Of a stretch of DNA of 64,000 nucleotides, positions 1 through 7,846 are shown one piece after another. The translations under genes were made by a program, and so were the position numbers. The stretch is from contig OX638318.1 of NCBI GenBank assembly GCA_951812585.1, positions 958,819-1,022,818 of the forward strand. Direction: 5' to 3'. The stretch's first letter is position 1; the number at the start of each line of letters is the position of its first letter. Origin of the DNA: Rhodothermales bacterium (GTDB lineage Bacteria; Bacteroidota; Rhodothermia; Rhodothermales; Bin80). The notes beneath the pieces were generated by a model. It did no database searches and had not been told where the DNA came from. It saw only the letters and a program-made list of their open reading frames with translations.

Positions 1-2
1 AG

Positions 3-1940
3 GCGCGCGTCTACATGGTGTGGAACGTACCCGCAATCTATACGCTGGATTTCAGCCGCCTGGGCCTCGTGGCCTCGGTGCTGGCGAGTGGTATGAATTC
101 CCGCTTGTACAAGCGCCTGGTTTATCACGACAAGATCGCCACCAGCGTCAGCGCCTACGTCAGCGGTGGAGAGATCGGAAGCCAGTTCGTGGTGGTCGGC
201 ACGGCGCATCCAGGCCGCGACCTTCGCGCGGTGGAAGATGCCCTGAACGAGGAAATAGCACGCTTCTTGGCCGAGGGCCCCACCGAGCAGGAGCTGCGCC
301 GCGTCATCATCGAAGGCAAAGCAGGCTTCATACGGCGTGCAGAGCGCATCGGCGGCTTCGGCGGCAAGTCGGCCATCCTTGCGCAGGGCGAAGTCTACCA
401 GGGCAATCCCGGGATATACAAGCGGGAGCTGCAGCGGTGGGCGACAGCCGCACCGGAGAACCTGCGTTCCGCAGCCGAAGCGTGGCTTGCAGATGGTATC
501 TACATACTGGAGGTACACCCTTTTGTCGCCCGGCAGTCCGCGCCGACCGGCGTTGCGCGCGGCCACCCCCCTGCGGTCTCGCCGCCGCGCGACGCGGCGT
601 TTCCTGCGATCGCACACGCCACGCTTTCCAACGGCTTGCGCGTGCTACTCTCGGAGCGACATAGCATTCCGGTCGTACAGGCATCGCTGTTTCTTGATGC
701 AGGATTTGCAGCAGACCATGGCGGCATCCCGGGCACGTCGAGCTTGGCACTCAGTATGCTGCCGCTCGGTACCGCACGTCTGACGGCGCTCGAAATCAGC
801 GACCGCCTGGCCAACCTGGGTGCATCAATTGCGGCGACTTCCAACCTGGACGGCTCATCGGTCGGGCTTTCAGCCTTGAAAGAGCATCTGGAACCGAGCT
901 TGGACCTGTTCGCTGATGTGGTGCTGAACCCAGTGTTTCCGCAGGCAGAATTTGATCGTCTGCGGCAAGAGCGGCTGGCCCAGATTCAAGCCGAGAAAGC
1001 CTCGCCGCTTGCAATGGCACTTCGCGTGTTCCCACGACTGTTGTATGGCGACGACCATGCGTACAGTCTTCCGCTGACCGGCAGCGGCACCGAACATTCG
1101 GTGCGGCTGCTGACACGGGACGGCATGGCGGCATTTCACCAGTTGTGGTTCAGACCAGACAACGCCACGCTGGTTGTCGCAGGTGACATCACCCTTGATG
1201 AGGTAGTTCCACTGCTTGAGTCGCGCTTTGCGGGCTGGGCGCGCGGCCCTGTACCTGAGAAAAACGTCGCAGCGGTCGCACACCGCGCAGCGTCCAGCCT
1301 GTACCTGATTGACCGGCCGGGTTCGGTTCAATCAATCGTGTTCGCCGGCCATATCGCGCCCCCGCGTAATACGCCCGAGAACCTGGCTATCGAAACCATG
1401 AATCGGATTCTGGGCGGCTCCTTTACTTCTCGCATCAACATGAATCTGCGCGAAGACAAGGGCTGGAGCTATGGCGCACAGTCTGTCGTGGTGAATGCGC
1501 GCGGCCAGCGCCCATTCATCGTGGTTGCATCGGTCCAGAGCGACAAGACCAGCGAAACAGTGCAGGAAATCCTCGGTGAGTTGCGCGCCATCAGCAGTGA
1601 TCGTCCGCCGAGCAGCGACGAGGTTCACAAGGCGCAGGAGAGCATCACGCGCTCACTCGCGGGCCGCTGGGAAACCAGTGGGGCTGTACTCGACTCCATC
1701 GTCAATCTGGTTCAGTACACACTGCCTGATGACTATTACGATACCTACGCTGACCGCGTGCGCGCGCTTGATGCCGCACAGGTCGCAGCTGCAGCCCGCG
1801 CGGTCTTGCGACCCGACAACGTCGTTTGGGTGATTGTAGGAGATCGAGAAACGATCGAGCCCAGCCTGCGCGCGCTAGGGCTCGGCAGCATCACCCTCCT
1901 TGATACCGAAGGCACCGTGCTGAATCAGGGGCCAGGGTGA
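3..1940 (+). CDS. M16 (insulinase-family) zinc peptidase, 5'-truncated by the window edge
   Basis: The reading frame is open from base 3 and runs to a TGA at 1938-1940, so about 646 residues of the C-terminal part are visible. The first ~165 residues match the end of an M16 catalytic half (leading residues ARVYMVWNVPA, then the M16_C fold). The remainder is a complete second half starting near FPAIAHATLSNGLRVLLSE. No HxxEH zinc motif is visible, which fits the usual arrangement: the catalytic half is N-terminal and lies outside the window, and the second half is inactive. Such two-half proteins are exported and degrade peptides in the periplasm or outside the cell. Family confidence is high. 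The substrate cannot be told. Confidence 0.9.
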   Translation, partial: ARVYMVWNVPAIYTLDFSRLGLVASVLASGMNSRLYKRLVYHDKIATSVSAYVSGGEIGSQFVVVGTAHPGRDLRAVEDALNEEIARFLAEGPTEQELRRVIIEGKAGFIRRAERIGGFGGKSAILAQGEVYQGNPGIYKRELQRWATAAPENLRSAAEAWLADGIYILEVHPFVARQSAPTGVARGHPPAVSPPRDAAFPAIAHATLSNGLRVLLSERHSIPVVQASLFLDAGFAADHGGIPGTSSLALSMLPLGTARLTALEISDRLANLGASIAATSNLDGSSVGLSALKEHLEPSLDLFADVVLNPVFPQAEFDRLRQERLAQIQAEKASPLAMALRVFPRLLYGDDHAYSLPLTGSGTEHSVRLLTRDGMAAFHQLWFRPDNATLVVAGDITLDEVVPLLESRFAGWARGPVPEKNVAAVAHRAASSLYLIDRPGSVQSIVFAGHIAPPRNTPENLAIETMNRILGGSFTSRINMNLREDKGWSYGAQSVVVNARGQRPFIVVASVQSDKTSETVQEILGELRAISSDRPPSSDEVHKAQESITRSLAGRWETSGAVLDSIVNLVQYTLPDDYYDTYADRVRALDAAQVAAAARAVLRPDNVVWVIVGDRETIEPSLRALGLGSITLLDTEGTVLNQGPG

Positions 1941-2006
1941 GTCAGGCGCGGTTTCAGGTCAAGCGCCGTGCTTAAGCATAGGCGTACGGTGCGCTGCGGA
2001 AGGCTT

Positions 2007-3230
2007 CTATTGACCCGACCCTGCAGAGACGCGGCTCAGCATTCCCGCCACATCGATGCCGGTAGAAGCCTTGAGGCTTTCCAGGAGCGCGGGCGTTGAT
2101 CCCGCAATCTGGTTGAATACCGCAGGCACGCCGGTGCCCTGACCGCCATCCACCACGGTCAGCTTATCGATCTTGAGGCTGTCCACCGTCTGCACCACCT
2201 GCGACAGTATGTCCGGCAGCATCTGAATAAGGAACAGGCGTTCGGCATCGGAACCCGCCTCATTCCACAGGGCCAGCTTCTGTCGCAGTACTTCAACCTC
2301 TGCCTGGCCATCTTCCATAATGCGCGCCGCGTTGCCCTTGGCGAGTTCTTCCTTGGCGATCCTTTCCGCCTCTGCCCTGACCACGATGTCAGCACGGACG
2401 CGTTTTTCTGACAGCTTGATCTCCTCCAGTGCGAGTTCCTGCTTTGCTTGGGCCTCAGCAACGTCTGCGGCCACATCCACGCGCGCTTCTTCGGCCCGCG
2501 CCTTGGCGGCGAGCTTGGCCTTAAGGATGCGCAGCTCGTTTTCGGCTTGCTCTATCGCCTTGTCCGCGGAAGCTTCGGCCAGGCGGGCCTTCTCCTTTTT
2601 GTCCGCCTCTGCAATCCGTGCGGCAGCGATAATGTGCGCGGATTGTTGCCGCCCGATCGCATCCAGGTAGCCCACTTCATCCTCCACACTCTGGATCTTC
2701 ATGGTATCGAGCTGCAGTCCCAGGTTGCCGAGATCAGCGTCTGCTTCGGCGAGGAGCTCTTTTCCGAATTTCAGCCGATCCTCGTTAACCTCCTCTGGCG
2801 TCAGGGTGGCGAGAACACCGCGCAGGTTCCCTTCCAGCGTTTCTTTGGCGATCGTTTGAATCTCATACGCGTCTTTGCCGAGCAGCCTTTCTACAGCGTT
2901 GGCCAGTTCAGTCTCGTGCGAAGCCACTTTAACGTTGGCAATGGCACGGACCGTCAAGGGAATGCCGCCCTTCGAGTACGCGTTAGTCACCGTCAAATCA
3001 ATGGGTACTGTGTTGAGCCGGATCCGATCAACACGCTCAAGCAGCGGAATTCGAAAGCCGCGCCCTCCTTGGATAATGCGATAGCCCACGCGCTTTCCGT
3101 CCCTTAGTTGCCGTTTGCGGCCGCTGAAGATCAACGCTTCGTTTGGCTGGCAAAGAAACAAGTTCGCCTTGATTATCCCGACGATGGTGAAAAATGCCAA
3201 GACGATGATGCCGCCAATGATCAATCCCAT
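2007..3230 (-). CDS. Flotillin-like SPFH-domain membrane protein
   Basis: 407 residues. One N-terminal membrane segment (about residues 2-20) precedes an SPFH/band-7 domain (about 25-200). A long Ala/Glu/Lys-rich coiled coil (about 190-310) and a short C-terminal tail with GTGVPAVFNQIAGS follow. This is the flotillin/FloT/YqiK architecture. Such proteins form membrane-attached oligomers that organise microdomains and affect fluidity. The gene follows an NfeD-like gene by 44 bp on the same strand, the classic nfeD-flotillin pair, so the two are probably co-transcribed. No clear Shine-Dalgarno site precedes the ATG, and the gap between the two genes holds a 15-bp tandem repeat. It converges with the M16 gene. 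Confidence 0.92.
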   Translation of the reverse strand: MGLIIGGIIVLAFFTIVGIIKANLFLCQPNEALIFSGRKRQLRDGKRVGYRIIQGGRGFRIPLLERVDRIRLNTVPIDLTVTNAYSKGGIPLTVRAIANVKVASHETELANAVERLLGKDAYEIQTIAKETLEGNLRGVLATLTPEEVNEDRLKFGKELLAEADADLGNLGLQLDTMKIQSVEDEVGYLDAIGRQQSAHIIAAARIAEADKKEKARLAEASADKAIEQAENELRILKAKLAAKARAEEARVDVAADVAEAQAKQELALEEIKLSEKRVRADIVVRAEAERIAKEELAKGNAARIMEDGQAEVEVLRQKLALWNEAGSDAERLFLIQMLPDILSQVVQTVDSLKIDKLTVVDGGQGTGVPAVFNQIAGSTPALLESLKASTGIDVAGMLSRVSAGSGQ

Positions 3231-3233
3231 AAC

Positions 3234-3263
3234 GTGAATAGGCTAAATGTGAATAGACTAAAT
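3234..3263. repeat. 15-bp tandem repeat between nfeD and flotillin genes
   Basis: Two adjacent units, GTGAATAGGCTAAAT and GTGAATAGACTAAAT, differ at one base. They fill most of the 44-bp gap just upstream of the flotillin start codon on the minus strand. The spacing suggests slippage duplication. A role in translation or transcription of the flotillin gene is only a possibility. Confidence 0.85.
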
Positions 3264-3274
3264 GTGTACGGTGC

Positions 3275-3832
3275 TTACGAGGGTTTGACAACTTCGGCTA
3301 TACCGCCCTCTACGCGAACGACGACGACCTCGTCCCCTAATCCGTAGGTTTCCTCTACATCTTCAAACGAACGTGCAACCATTTGAATGCGCTGCCCCTT
3401 GCCGACGAGCGCTATCTTGCCTCTGTCGTACTGACCAAATGGCAAGAGCACCTTTGCACTCTGTCCCTTAAGGTCATCTGCGGTCACGTTGCTGGAAACG
3501 TGGGCGTAGGCTACGCGGCTGATCACATAATTCCCTGTGATCCCGATACCGAGTCCTGTTGCAAGCGACACAAGCGCTCGCGTAAGCCCCGTCACGCCAG
3601 CCAGCGGCAGCAACACGCCGCAAAGGCCGAAGAAGGCGGCAAACAGCAGTATTGTTCTAATGGACAACAGGTTGACCCAGCCGGATCCAGCGTCCAAGGC
3701 AGTGTCCGCATCGGCGGCTGCATCGAAGTCGGCGTCAAGATCTGCTCCGGCGTCCGTGTCGCCGCCCCCGAAGATGGTGGCGAGCACCGAGATGCCCCCT
3801 ACTATCAGACAGGTCCAGTATAGTGTTTCCAT
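3275..3832 (-). CDS. NfeD-like / YuaF-type membrane protein
   Basis: 185 residues. TM segment at about 3-20, then an unusually Asp/Ala-rich acidic stretch (about 24-47), then two more TM segments (about 57-105), and a C-terminal OB-fold-like domain (about 115-185, ending EVVVVRVEGGIAEVVKPS). This is the short NfeD form without the serine-protease domain, as in YuaF. Family knowledge: these proteins pair with flotillins in the membrane. The gene lies directly upstream of the flotillin gene on the same strand, which supports the call. The repetitive acidic stretch D-A-D-L-D-A-D is noteworthy but its role is unknown. Confidence 0.85.
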   Translation of the reverse strand: METLYWTCLIVGGISVLATIFGGGDTDAGADLDADFDAAADADTALDAGSGWVNLLSIRTILLFAAFFGLCGVLLPLAGVTGLTRALVSLATGLGIGITGNYVISRVAYAHVSSNVTADDLKGQSAKVLLPFGQYDRGKIALVGKGQRIQMVARSFEDVEETYGLGDEVVVVRVEGGIAEVVKPS

Positions 3833-4226
3833 CGCCCGGAGCCGCCGGCGCCCTGCAATCCCACATCGGCAGGTGCAGGTCTATGCCGAATGAGGGCCTG
3901 AAGGCACCCTGCGTGCATTGCGTGAACGTTCGCCGCAGCATGTTACGCCAGAACCGTTGGCTAGGATTCACCTACCATCGCCCGAAGCCGGCGGCTCGAT
4001 AGCCCCGGCCGCTTGAAAGCCTGAGGTACGCTTGGCCTCGCCCACAGCCTCCGGAGCTGCCTGGTCCGGTGAGCACACCCAGGTCCAATGCCATGCGCGA
4101 CGGGCCTCCACAATGCACGCGCTGGGGGTCTATACAATGCGTAGTGCCGGCGATAAAGTACGCGCAAGCACGCGCAATAACCACCCTTTAGCCCGGATCA
4201 ACGTGCAGCGGCCTCCAGGCGCCGTA
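3833..4226. other. 394-bp intergenic stretch with no supported gene
   Basis: It lies between the 3' end of glnK and the 5' end of the NfeD-like gene, both on the minus strand, so it should hold the glnK terminator and the promoter of the NfeD-flotillin unit. Short open frames of 68-70 codons on the minus strand have arginine/glycine-rich translations and no recognisable motif. I see no convincing hairpin with a T tract, no tRNA and no conserved RNA. Confidence 0.5.
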
Positions 4227-4577
4227 CTACTGGACAGGCGTCACGGCTTCTGTGTCCGTCTCACCCGTGCGGACGCGCACGACCTTCTCAACGGGGAGGA
4301 TGAAGATCTTTCCATCCCCCACGCTTCCGGTACGCGCGCACCGCTGAATAACGCTGACAGTGCGCTCCACGAATGAATCCGAAACGCCGATATCCAGCAT
4401 GATCTTGTCTCGCAGCTCCATCTTTACCGTCGTACCGCGGTAGGTCTCTACAGCATCAACCTCCCCGCCATGACCGCGTACGCGCGATACCGTTATACCG
4501 AATACCTCGGCTGCGTAGAGTCCACGCAGGACATCTGTGAGCTTGTTTGGCCGAATAATGGCTTTGATCAGCTTCAT
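4227..4577 (-). CDS. glnK: PII nitrogen regulatory protein (GlnK/GlnB family)
   Basis: 116 residues with the PII fold: N-terminal MKLIKAIIRPNKL, a T-loop region with YRG at 46-48, the B-loop TGSVGDGKIF, and C-terminal VVRVRTGE. PII trimers bind ATP/ADP and 2-oxoglutarate and plug the AmtB channel. Position 51, the tyrosine uridylylated in enterobacterial GlnB/GlnK, is a valine here, while Tyr46 is kept. Uridylylation by GlnD is therefore not expected, and control should be by ligand binding. The gene starts 11 bp after the amt stop codon, so it is the second gene of an amt-glnK operon. Confidence 0.95.
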   Translation of the reverse strand: MKLIKAIIRPNKLTDVLRGLYAAEVFGITVSRVRGHGGEVDAVETYRGTTVKMELRDKIMLDIGVSDSFVERTVSVIQRCARTGSVGDGKIFILPVEKVVRVRTGETDTEAVTPVQ

Positions 4578-4588
4578 TGCGCTATTGT

Positions 4589-5947
4589 CTACAGGGTTGG
4601 TTGCATGCCATTGAGGCCGTTTGCCTCCAAAGGCACCTCGGTGCGATCGAGCAGCACCGCGCCTTCTCCATCGGCATACGCTTCTTCACCATGGTCCGTG
4701 ATGTCCATCCCGATCCCTTCGTCGTCGGCTGCAGCGCGGATCTCTGTGACCTGTCCAAGCACCTTCAGGATAACAAAGGTTACCGCTCCACTATAGATGG
4801 CTACAGCCAGCACGGACAGTGCCTGAATGCCCACTTGCCCCGCATTGCCGAAGAGCAAGCCGTCCGCGCCGCCCGCATTGATGGCCGCCGAAGCGAAGAC
4901 GCCGGTAAGCAGCGCACCCGTAAGCCCCCCTACGCCGTGTGCTGCAAAAACATCCAGTGAATCGTCTACGCTCGTGCGAACACGCCACCGGATGATGAAG
5001 TAACTGGGGAAAGCAGCCAGTGCGCCCAGCGCCAGCGCCGATGCGGGGGTCACAAAACCTGCCGCGGGCGTGATGGCCACCAGGCCCACCACGATCGCGG
5101 TTGCAATGCCTACCGCCGTGATCTTCCGCGTGACCATGTGGTCCAGCAGCGTCCAAGTCACAAGGCACGCTGCGGGTGCCAACATGGTGTTGACCAGCGC
5201 CAGTGCGGCTATGCCGTCAGCAGCCAGTGCACTGCCCCCGTTAAAGCCAAACCATCCAAACCAAAGCACCCCGGCTCCAAGCAGCACAAACGGCACATTG
5301 TGCGGGATAATCGCCTCATTGCCGTAGTCCTTGCGCGCACCCAGGACCAGGGCCGCGACGACCGCGGCAATGCCTGCGTTGACATGAACCACGGCCCCGC
5401 CCGCAAAGTCAAGGGCACCCATCTCACCAAGCCAGCCGCCACCCCACACCCAATGCGTCACCGGAGCATAAACCAGAAGGCCCCATACGGCAATGAAGAC
5501 CATGTACGGCACAAACCGCATGCGCTCCACTACCGCACCCGAAATGAGCGCAGCCGTGATGATCGCAAACGTCCCCTGAAACCCCATGAACAGCAGGCTC
5601 GGGATTGAACCGTCCGGCTCAAGCCCCACGCCACTCAAGAGCGCCATGGAGAAGTCGCCAACGAACGCGGTACCTTTGCCAAAAGCCAGAGAATACCCCA
5701 CCAGCGCCCATAACACGCCGGAAACGCCCAGCGCCACAAAGCTCATCATCATCGTGTTCAGCGTATTCTTTGAGCGTACCAAACCCCCGTAGAAAAACGC
5801 CAGCGCGGGCGTCATCAGAAGCACCAGTGCCGTTGACACCAACATCCAGGCGGTATCGGCACCGGATAAAGACGAAGCCTCCTGGGCATAAGCACAGGGC
5901 ACCACCAAGGCCAAAGTTGCAACGACCAGCAGAAAACGTTTTGCCAT
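4589..5947 (-). CDS. amtB: AmtB ammonium transporter
   Basis: 452 residues. An N-terminal signal sequence (about 1-22, ending CAYAQ) is followed by 11 predicted membrane segments. Family motifs are present: TPALAFFYGGLVRSKN near the N-terminus, HWVWGGGWLGEMG, and the two pore histidines, His188 in AVVHVNAG and the one in AAHGVGGLTG near residue 340. Amt/Rh channels conduct ammonium across the inner membrane, and the downstream glnK product should gate it. The upstream AT-rich region contains a 16-bp perfect palindrome and a LacI-type dyad (see separate entries), suggesting specific transcriptional control. The C-terminal tail is long and acidic. Confidence 0.97.
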   Translation of the reverse strand: MAKRFLLVVATLALVVPCAYAQEASSLSGADTAWMLVSTALVLLMTPALAFFYGGLVRSKNTLNTMMMSFVALGVSGVLWALVGYSLAFGKGTAFVGDFSMALLSGVGLEPDGSIPSLLFMGFQGTFAIITAALISGAVVERMRFVPYMVFIAVWGLLVYAPVTHWVWGGGWLGEMGALDFAGGAVVHVNAGIAAVVAALVLGARKDYGNEAIIPHNVPFVLLGAGVLWFGWFGFNGGSALAADGIAALALVNTMLAPAACLVTWTLLDHMVTRKITAVGIATAIVVGLVAITPAAGFVTPASALALGALAAFPSYFIIRWRVRTSVDDSLDVFAAHGVGGLTGALLTGVFASAAINAGGADGLLFGNAGQVGIQALSVLAVAIYSGAVTFVILKVLGQVTEIRAAADDEGIGMDITDHGEEAYADGEGAVLLDRTEVPLEANGLNGMQPTL

Positions 5948-6000
5948 AGCTTGCCTAAGTCTCTAAACTGAAATGAATTTCATGACCTGTAGAACTTAAG

Positions 6001-6016
6001 CAAATTGTACAATTTG
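6001..6016. promoter_or_regulatory. 16-bp perfect palindrome upstream of amtB, candidate operator
   Basis: CAAATTGTACAATTTG reads identically on both strands. It lies 54 bp upstream of the amtB start codon, inside the only strongly AT-rich stretch nearby. Its position fits a repressor or activator site at the amtB-glnK promoter. No sigma-54 -24/-12 box (GG-N10-GC) is apparent. The regulator is unknown and not encoded in the window. Confidence 0.6.
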
Positions 6017-6035
6017 TCTACGAAAATAAGGTGTA

Positions 6036-6049
6036 TGGAATCGTTTCCA
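6036..6049. promoter_or_regulatory. LacI/GalR-family-type operator upstream of amtB
   Basis: TGGAATCGTTTCCA fits the general LacI-family operator pattern TGNAANCGNTTNCA at every fixed position. With the flanking A/T pair (6035, 6050) it forms 6-bp arms around TCGT. It sits 89 bp upstream of the amtB start. LacI-family operators centre on CG and usually control sugar genes, so a site at an ammonium operon would be unusual. It could also act on an unannotated transcript. No LacI-type regulator gene is seen in the window. Confidence 0.5.
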
Positions 6050-6184
6050 TTACAAATTAAAGATTTGTTCATAATCTGCCTTAGAAAGGGTGGAGACTCA
6101 GTGTACGGGCAGGCATGGCGGTCTGCCGCAGCAAACCGCCCTCCAGGATGAAGAAGTCGGCGCGAAGTTGCGCGAAGCTGCTGC

Positions 6185-6208
6185 CCTGCCAGTGGAGCTA
6201 ATGGCAGG
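6185..6208 (-). terminator. Hairpin downstream of the beta-barrel gene, possible terminator
   Basis: CCTGCCA (6185-6191) and TGGCAGG (6202-6208) form perfect 7-bp arms around a 10-nt loop, 36 bp beyond the stop codon of the minus-strand gene at 6244-7734. There is no T tract on either side, so a standard intrinsic terminator is not certain. Confidence 0.3.
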
Positions 6209-6243
6209 TGCCCGGCGGAAACAACACGGGCGTGCGGGACCGG

Positions 6244-7734
6244 CTACTCAGACAGTGGAATCAGCAGCGAGAGGCGGTGGGTCCAGACACGCGCATCCAG
6301 CAGGTCAAGCGCGCCCGCAGGGGCTACGACGAAGCTCGCATTCAAAGCACGGTCATTCATACCCACGCCCGGCTGGCGGATGCCAGGCTGGCCGGTTCCC
6401 CACGTAATGATGCTCTGGTACTGAAGTCTGAATCCAGTAAAGTCGTAGCCGAGACCCGTTGAAAGCGTCCATTCGCCCCAAGCCTCGTCAAGCACCCGCT
6501 TGCTGCGCTGAACAAAATCTTCCTGATTCAGCCGGTACCGGAACAGGTGCAGGTCCAGCCCAAGGCCAAACTTCAGGCGACTGCCTGCCTGCCGGACACC
6601 CACCCGGAAGATGCTGTTGTGGAACCGGAAATAGTTTTCAACGGTCATGTCGCCCGCCTTGACGCCTGTGGGCTCGTCATCAATGATGATATCCTCTACT
6701 GCGTTGGCCCAGGTGTGACTCCAGATCGGCTCGTAGATAAACTCAAAGGCATAGGTGGTCTTCTCTATCACGCGCGAAAGCCCAAGACCAACGTTGTACG
6801 CTCCGGTATTGCCAGGATCGCGTGGAATCTGCATCAGATCATAGTTGGGAATCTTCGGGTGTGTTTTCCAGTCCCCCACAACACGCGCACCGAACCGCCA
6901 CCCGTGCGCCATAGGCTGCGTGTAGGCCAGCCGGAGCGCAACCCCGTTCGTTTCATCATTCTCCAAGCGCTTTTCGCTATGCCACCCGTCTTCTTCTCCC
7001 CAGACAAAGGCAACCATCGCGTGCGACATGCTGAAGGTGTGATACTGCGCTACCAGTTCGGCCGTGCGTCCGTCGGCCCAACGCTGGTACAGACCTGCCT
7101 TATAGGTCGCCATTCGTCCATCCTGATCTACGTCATCGCCCTGACTGTAGAGCAACTGAACCCCCTCGACGCCCTTCAGGTTGGCCAGAAACACGCTGAT
7201 GCCTGCGCTCAGACCCTCACGCAAAACCTTGCCGCCCGAAGCGACAACGTACAGGTTGTTGCGCGTCGTCGAGTTCTCCGTAACCGTGACAGAGGAGACA
7301 AGGGAAGAGGAGATAAGAAGGTTGGGGTCAATCTCTCCAAAGACGGTGCAGCACCGCTGAATCGACCGCCGGACCATCTCCTGCCATGCCACGGAAACGC
7401 CGCCGAAATAACTGCCGCGACGCACGAGCGCACCCACGGGAATGGTCCGCGTAGCATGTCCGTTTAGATTGGATGTTGCCCCGATAGAGTAATAGTACGG
7501 CGTGGTTGAAAAGTAATTTTCCCGGATGTTGGCGCCTTTGGCCGGATTGCTGAACGGGTCAGCCAGCGCATCGTCCAAAGCAATGGTAAGGCTGCTCAGG
7601 CCTGTGAATTCTGACGGGTACAGCAGAAACTGACTGCCCGTGGCTACGGGAATGGACTTGACTGCAATTTCCTGTGCGGCGGCTGCGCAGGGCAACAGCA
7701 TAAGCGCCGCCGCTAGCGTCTTCGTAAATTGCAT
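6244..7734 (-). CDS. Predicted outer-membrane beta-barrel protein of unknown function
   Basis: 496 residues from the ATG at 7734, chosen because it begins a clean signal peptide (MQFTKTLAAALMLLPCAAAAQ). An upstream in-frame ATG at 7794 would add 20 residues that spoil it. The mature protein is rich in alternating aromatic/hydrophobic strands (for example WRFGARVVGDW, YAFEFIYEPIW, FGLGLDLHLFRYRL, STGLGYDF) and ends in a strand with RLSLLIPLSE. This fits an outer-membrane barrel. I recognise no named family. It stands between the phosphofructokinase gene (upstream, same strand, 112 bp) and the amtB promoter region, and no partner genes suggest a substrate. Confidence 0.7.
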   Translation of the reverse strand: MQFTKTLAAALMLLPCAAAAQEIAVKSIPVATGSQFLLYPSEFTGLSSLTIALDDALADPFSNPAKGANIRENYFSTTPYYYSIGATSNLNGHATRTIPVGALVRRGSYFGGVSVAWQEMVRRSIQRCCTVFGEIDPNLLISSSLVSSVTVTENSTTRNNLYVVASGGKVLREGLSAGISVFLANLKGVEGVQLLYSQGDDVDQDGRMATYKAGLYQRWADGRTAELVAQYHTFSMSHAMVAFVWGEEDGWHSEKRLENDETNGVALRLAYTQPMAHGWRFGARVVGDWKTHPKIPNYDLMQIPRDPGNTGAYNVGLGLSRVIEKTTYAFEFIYEPIWSHTWANAVEDIIIDDEPTGVKAGDMTVENYFRFHNSIFRVGVRQAGSRLKFGLGLDLHLFRYRLNQEDFVQRSKRVLDEAWGEWTLSTGLGYDFTGFRLQYQSIITWGTGQPGIRQPGVGMNDRALNASFVVAPAGALDLLDARVWTHRLSLLIPLSE

Positions 7735-7846
7735 GGCGAGTAGGCGATTCGTGTGTTTACGAGCAATACACGCAGCAGTGCCGTCTGTACCCAAGTGCGC
7801 CGGCCTTCGCGCCCCGGTGTGCCAGTATCCGCGCCCAGGCGCACCG

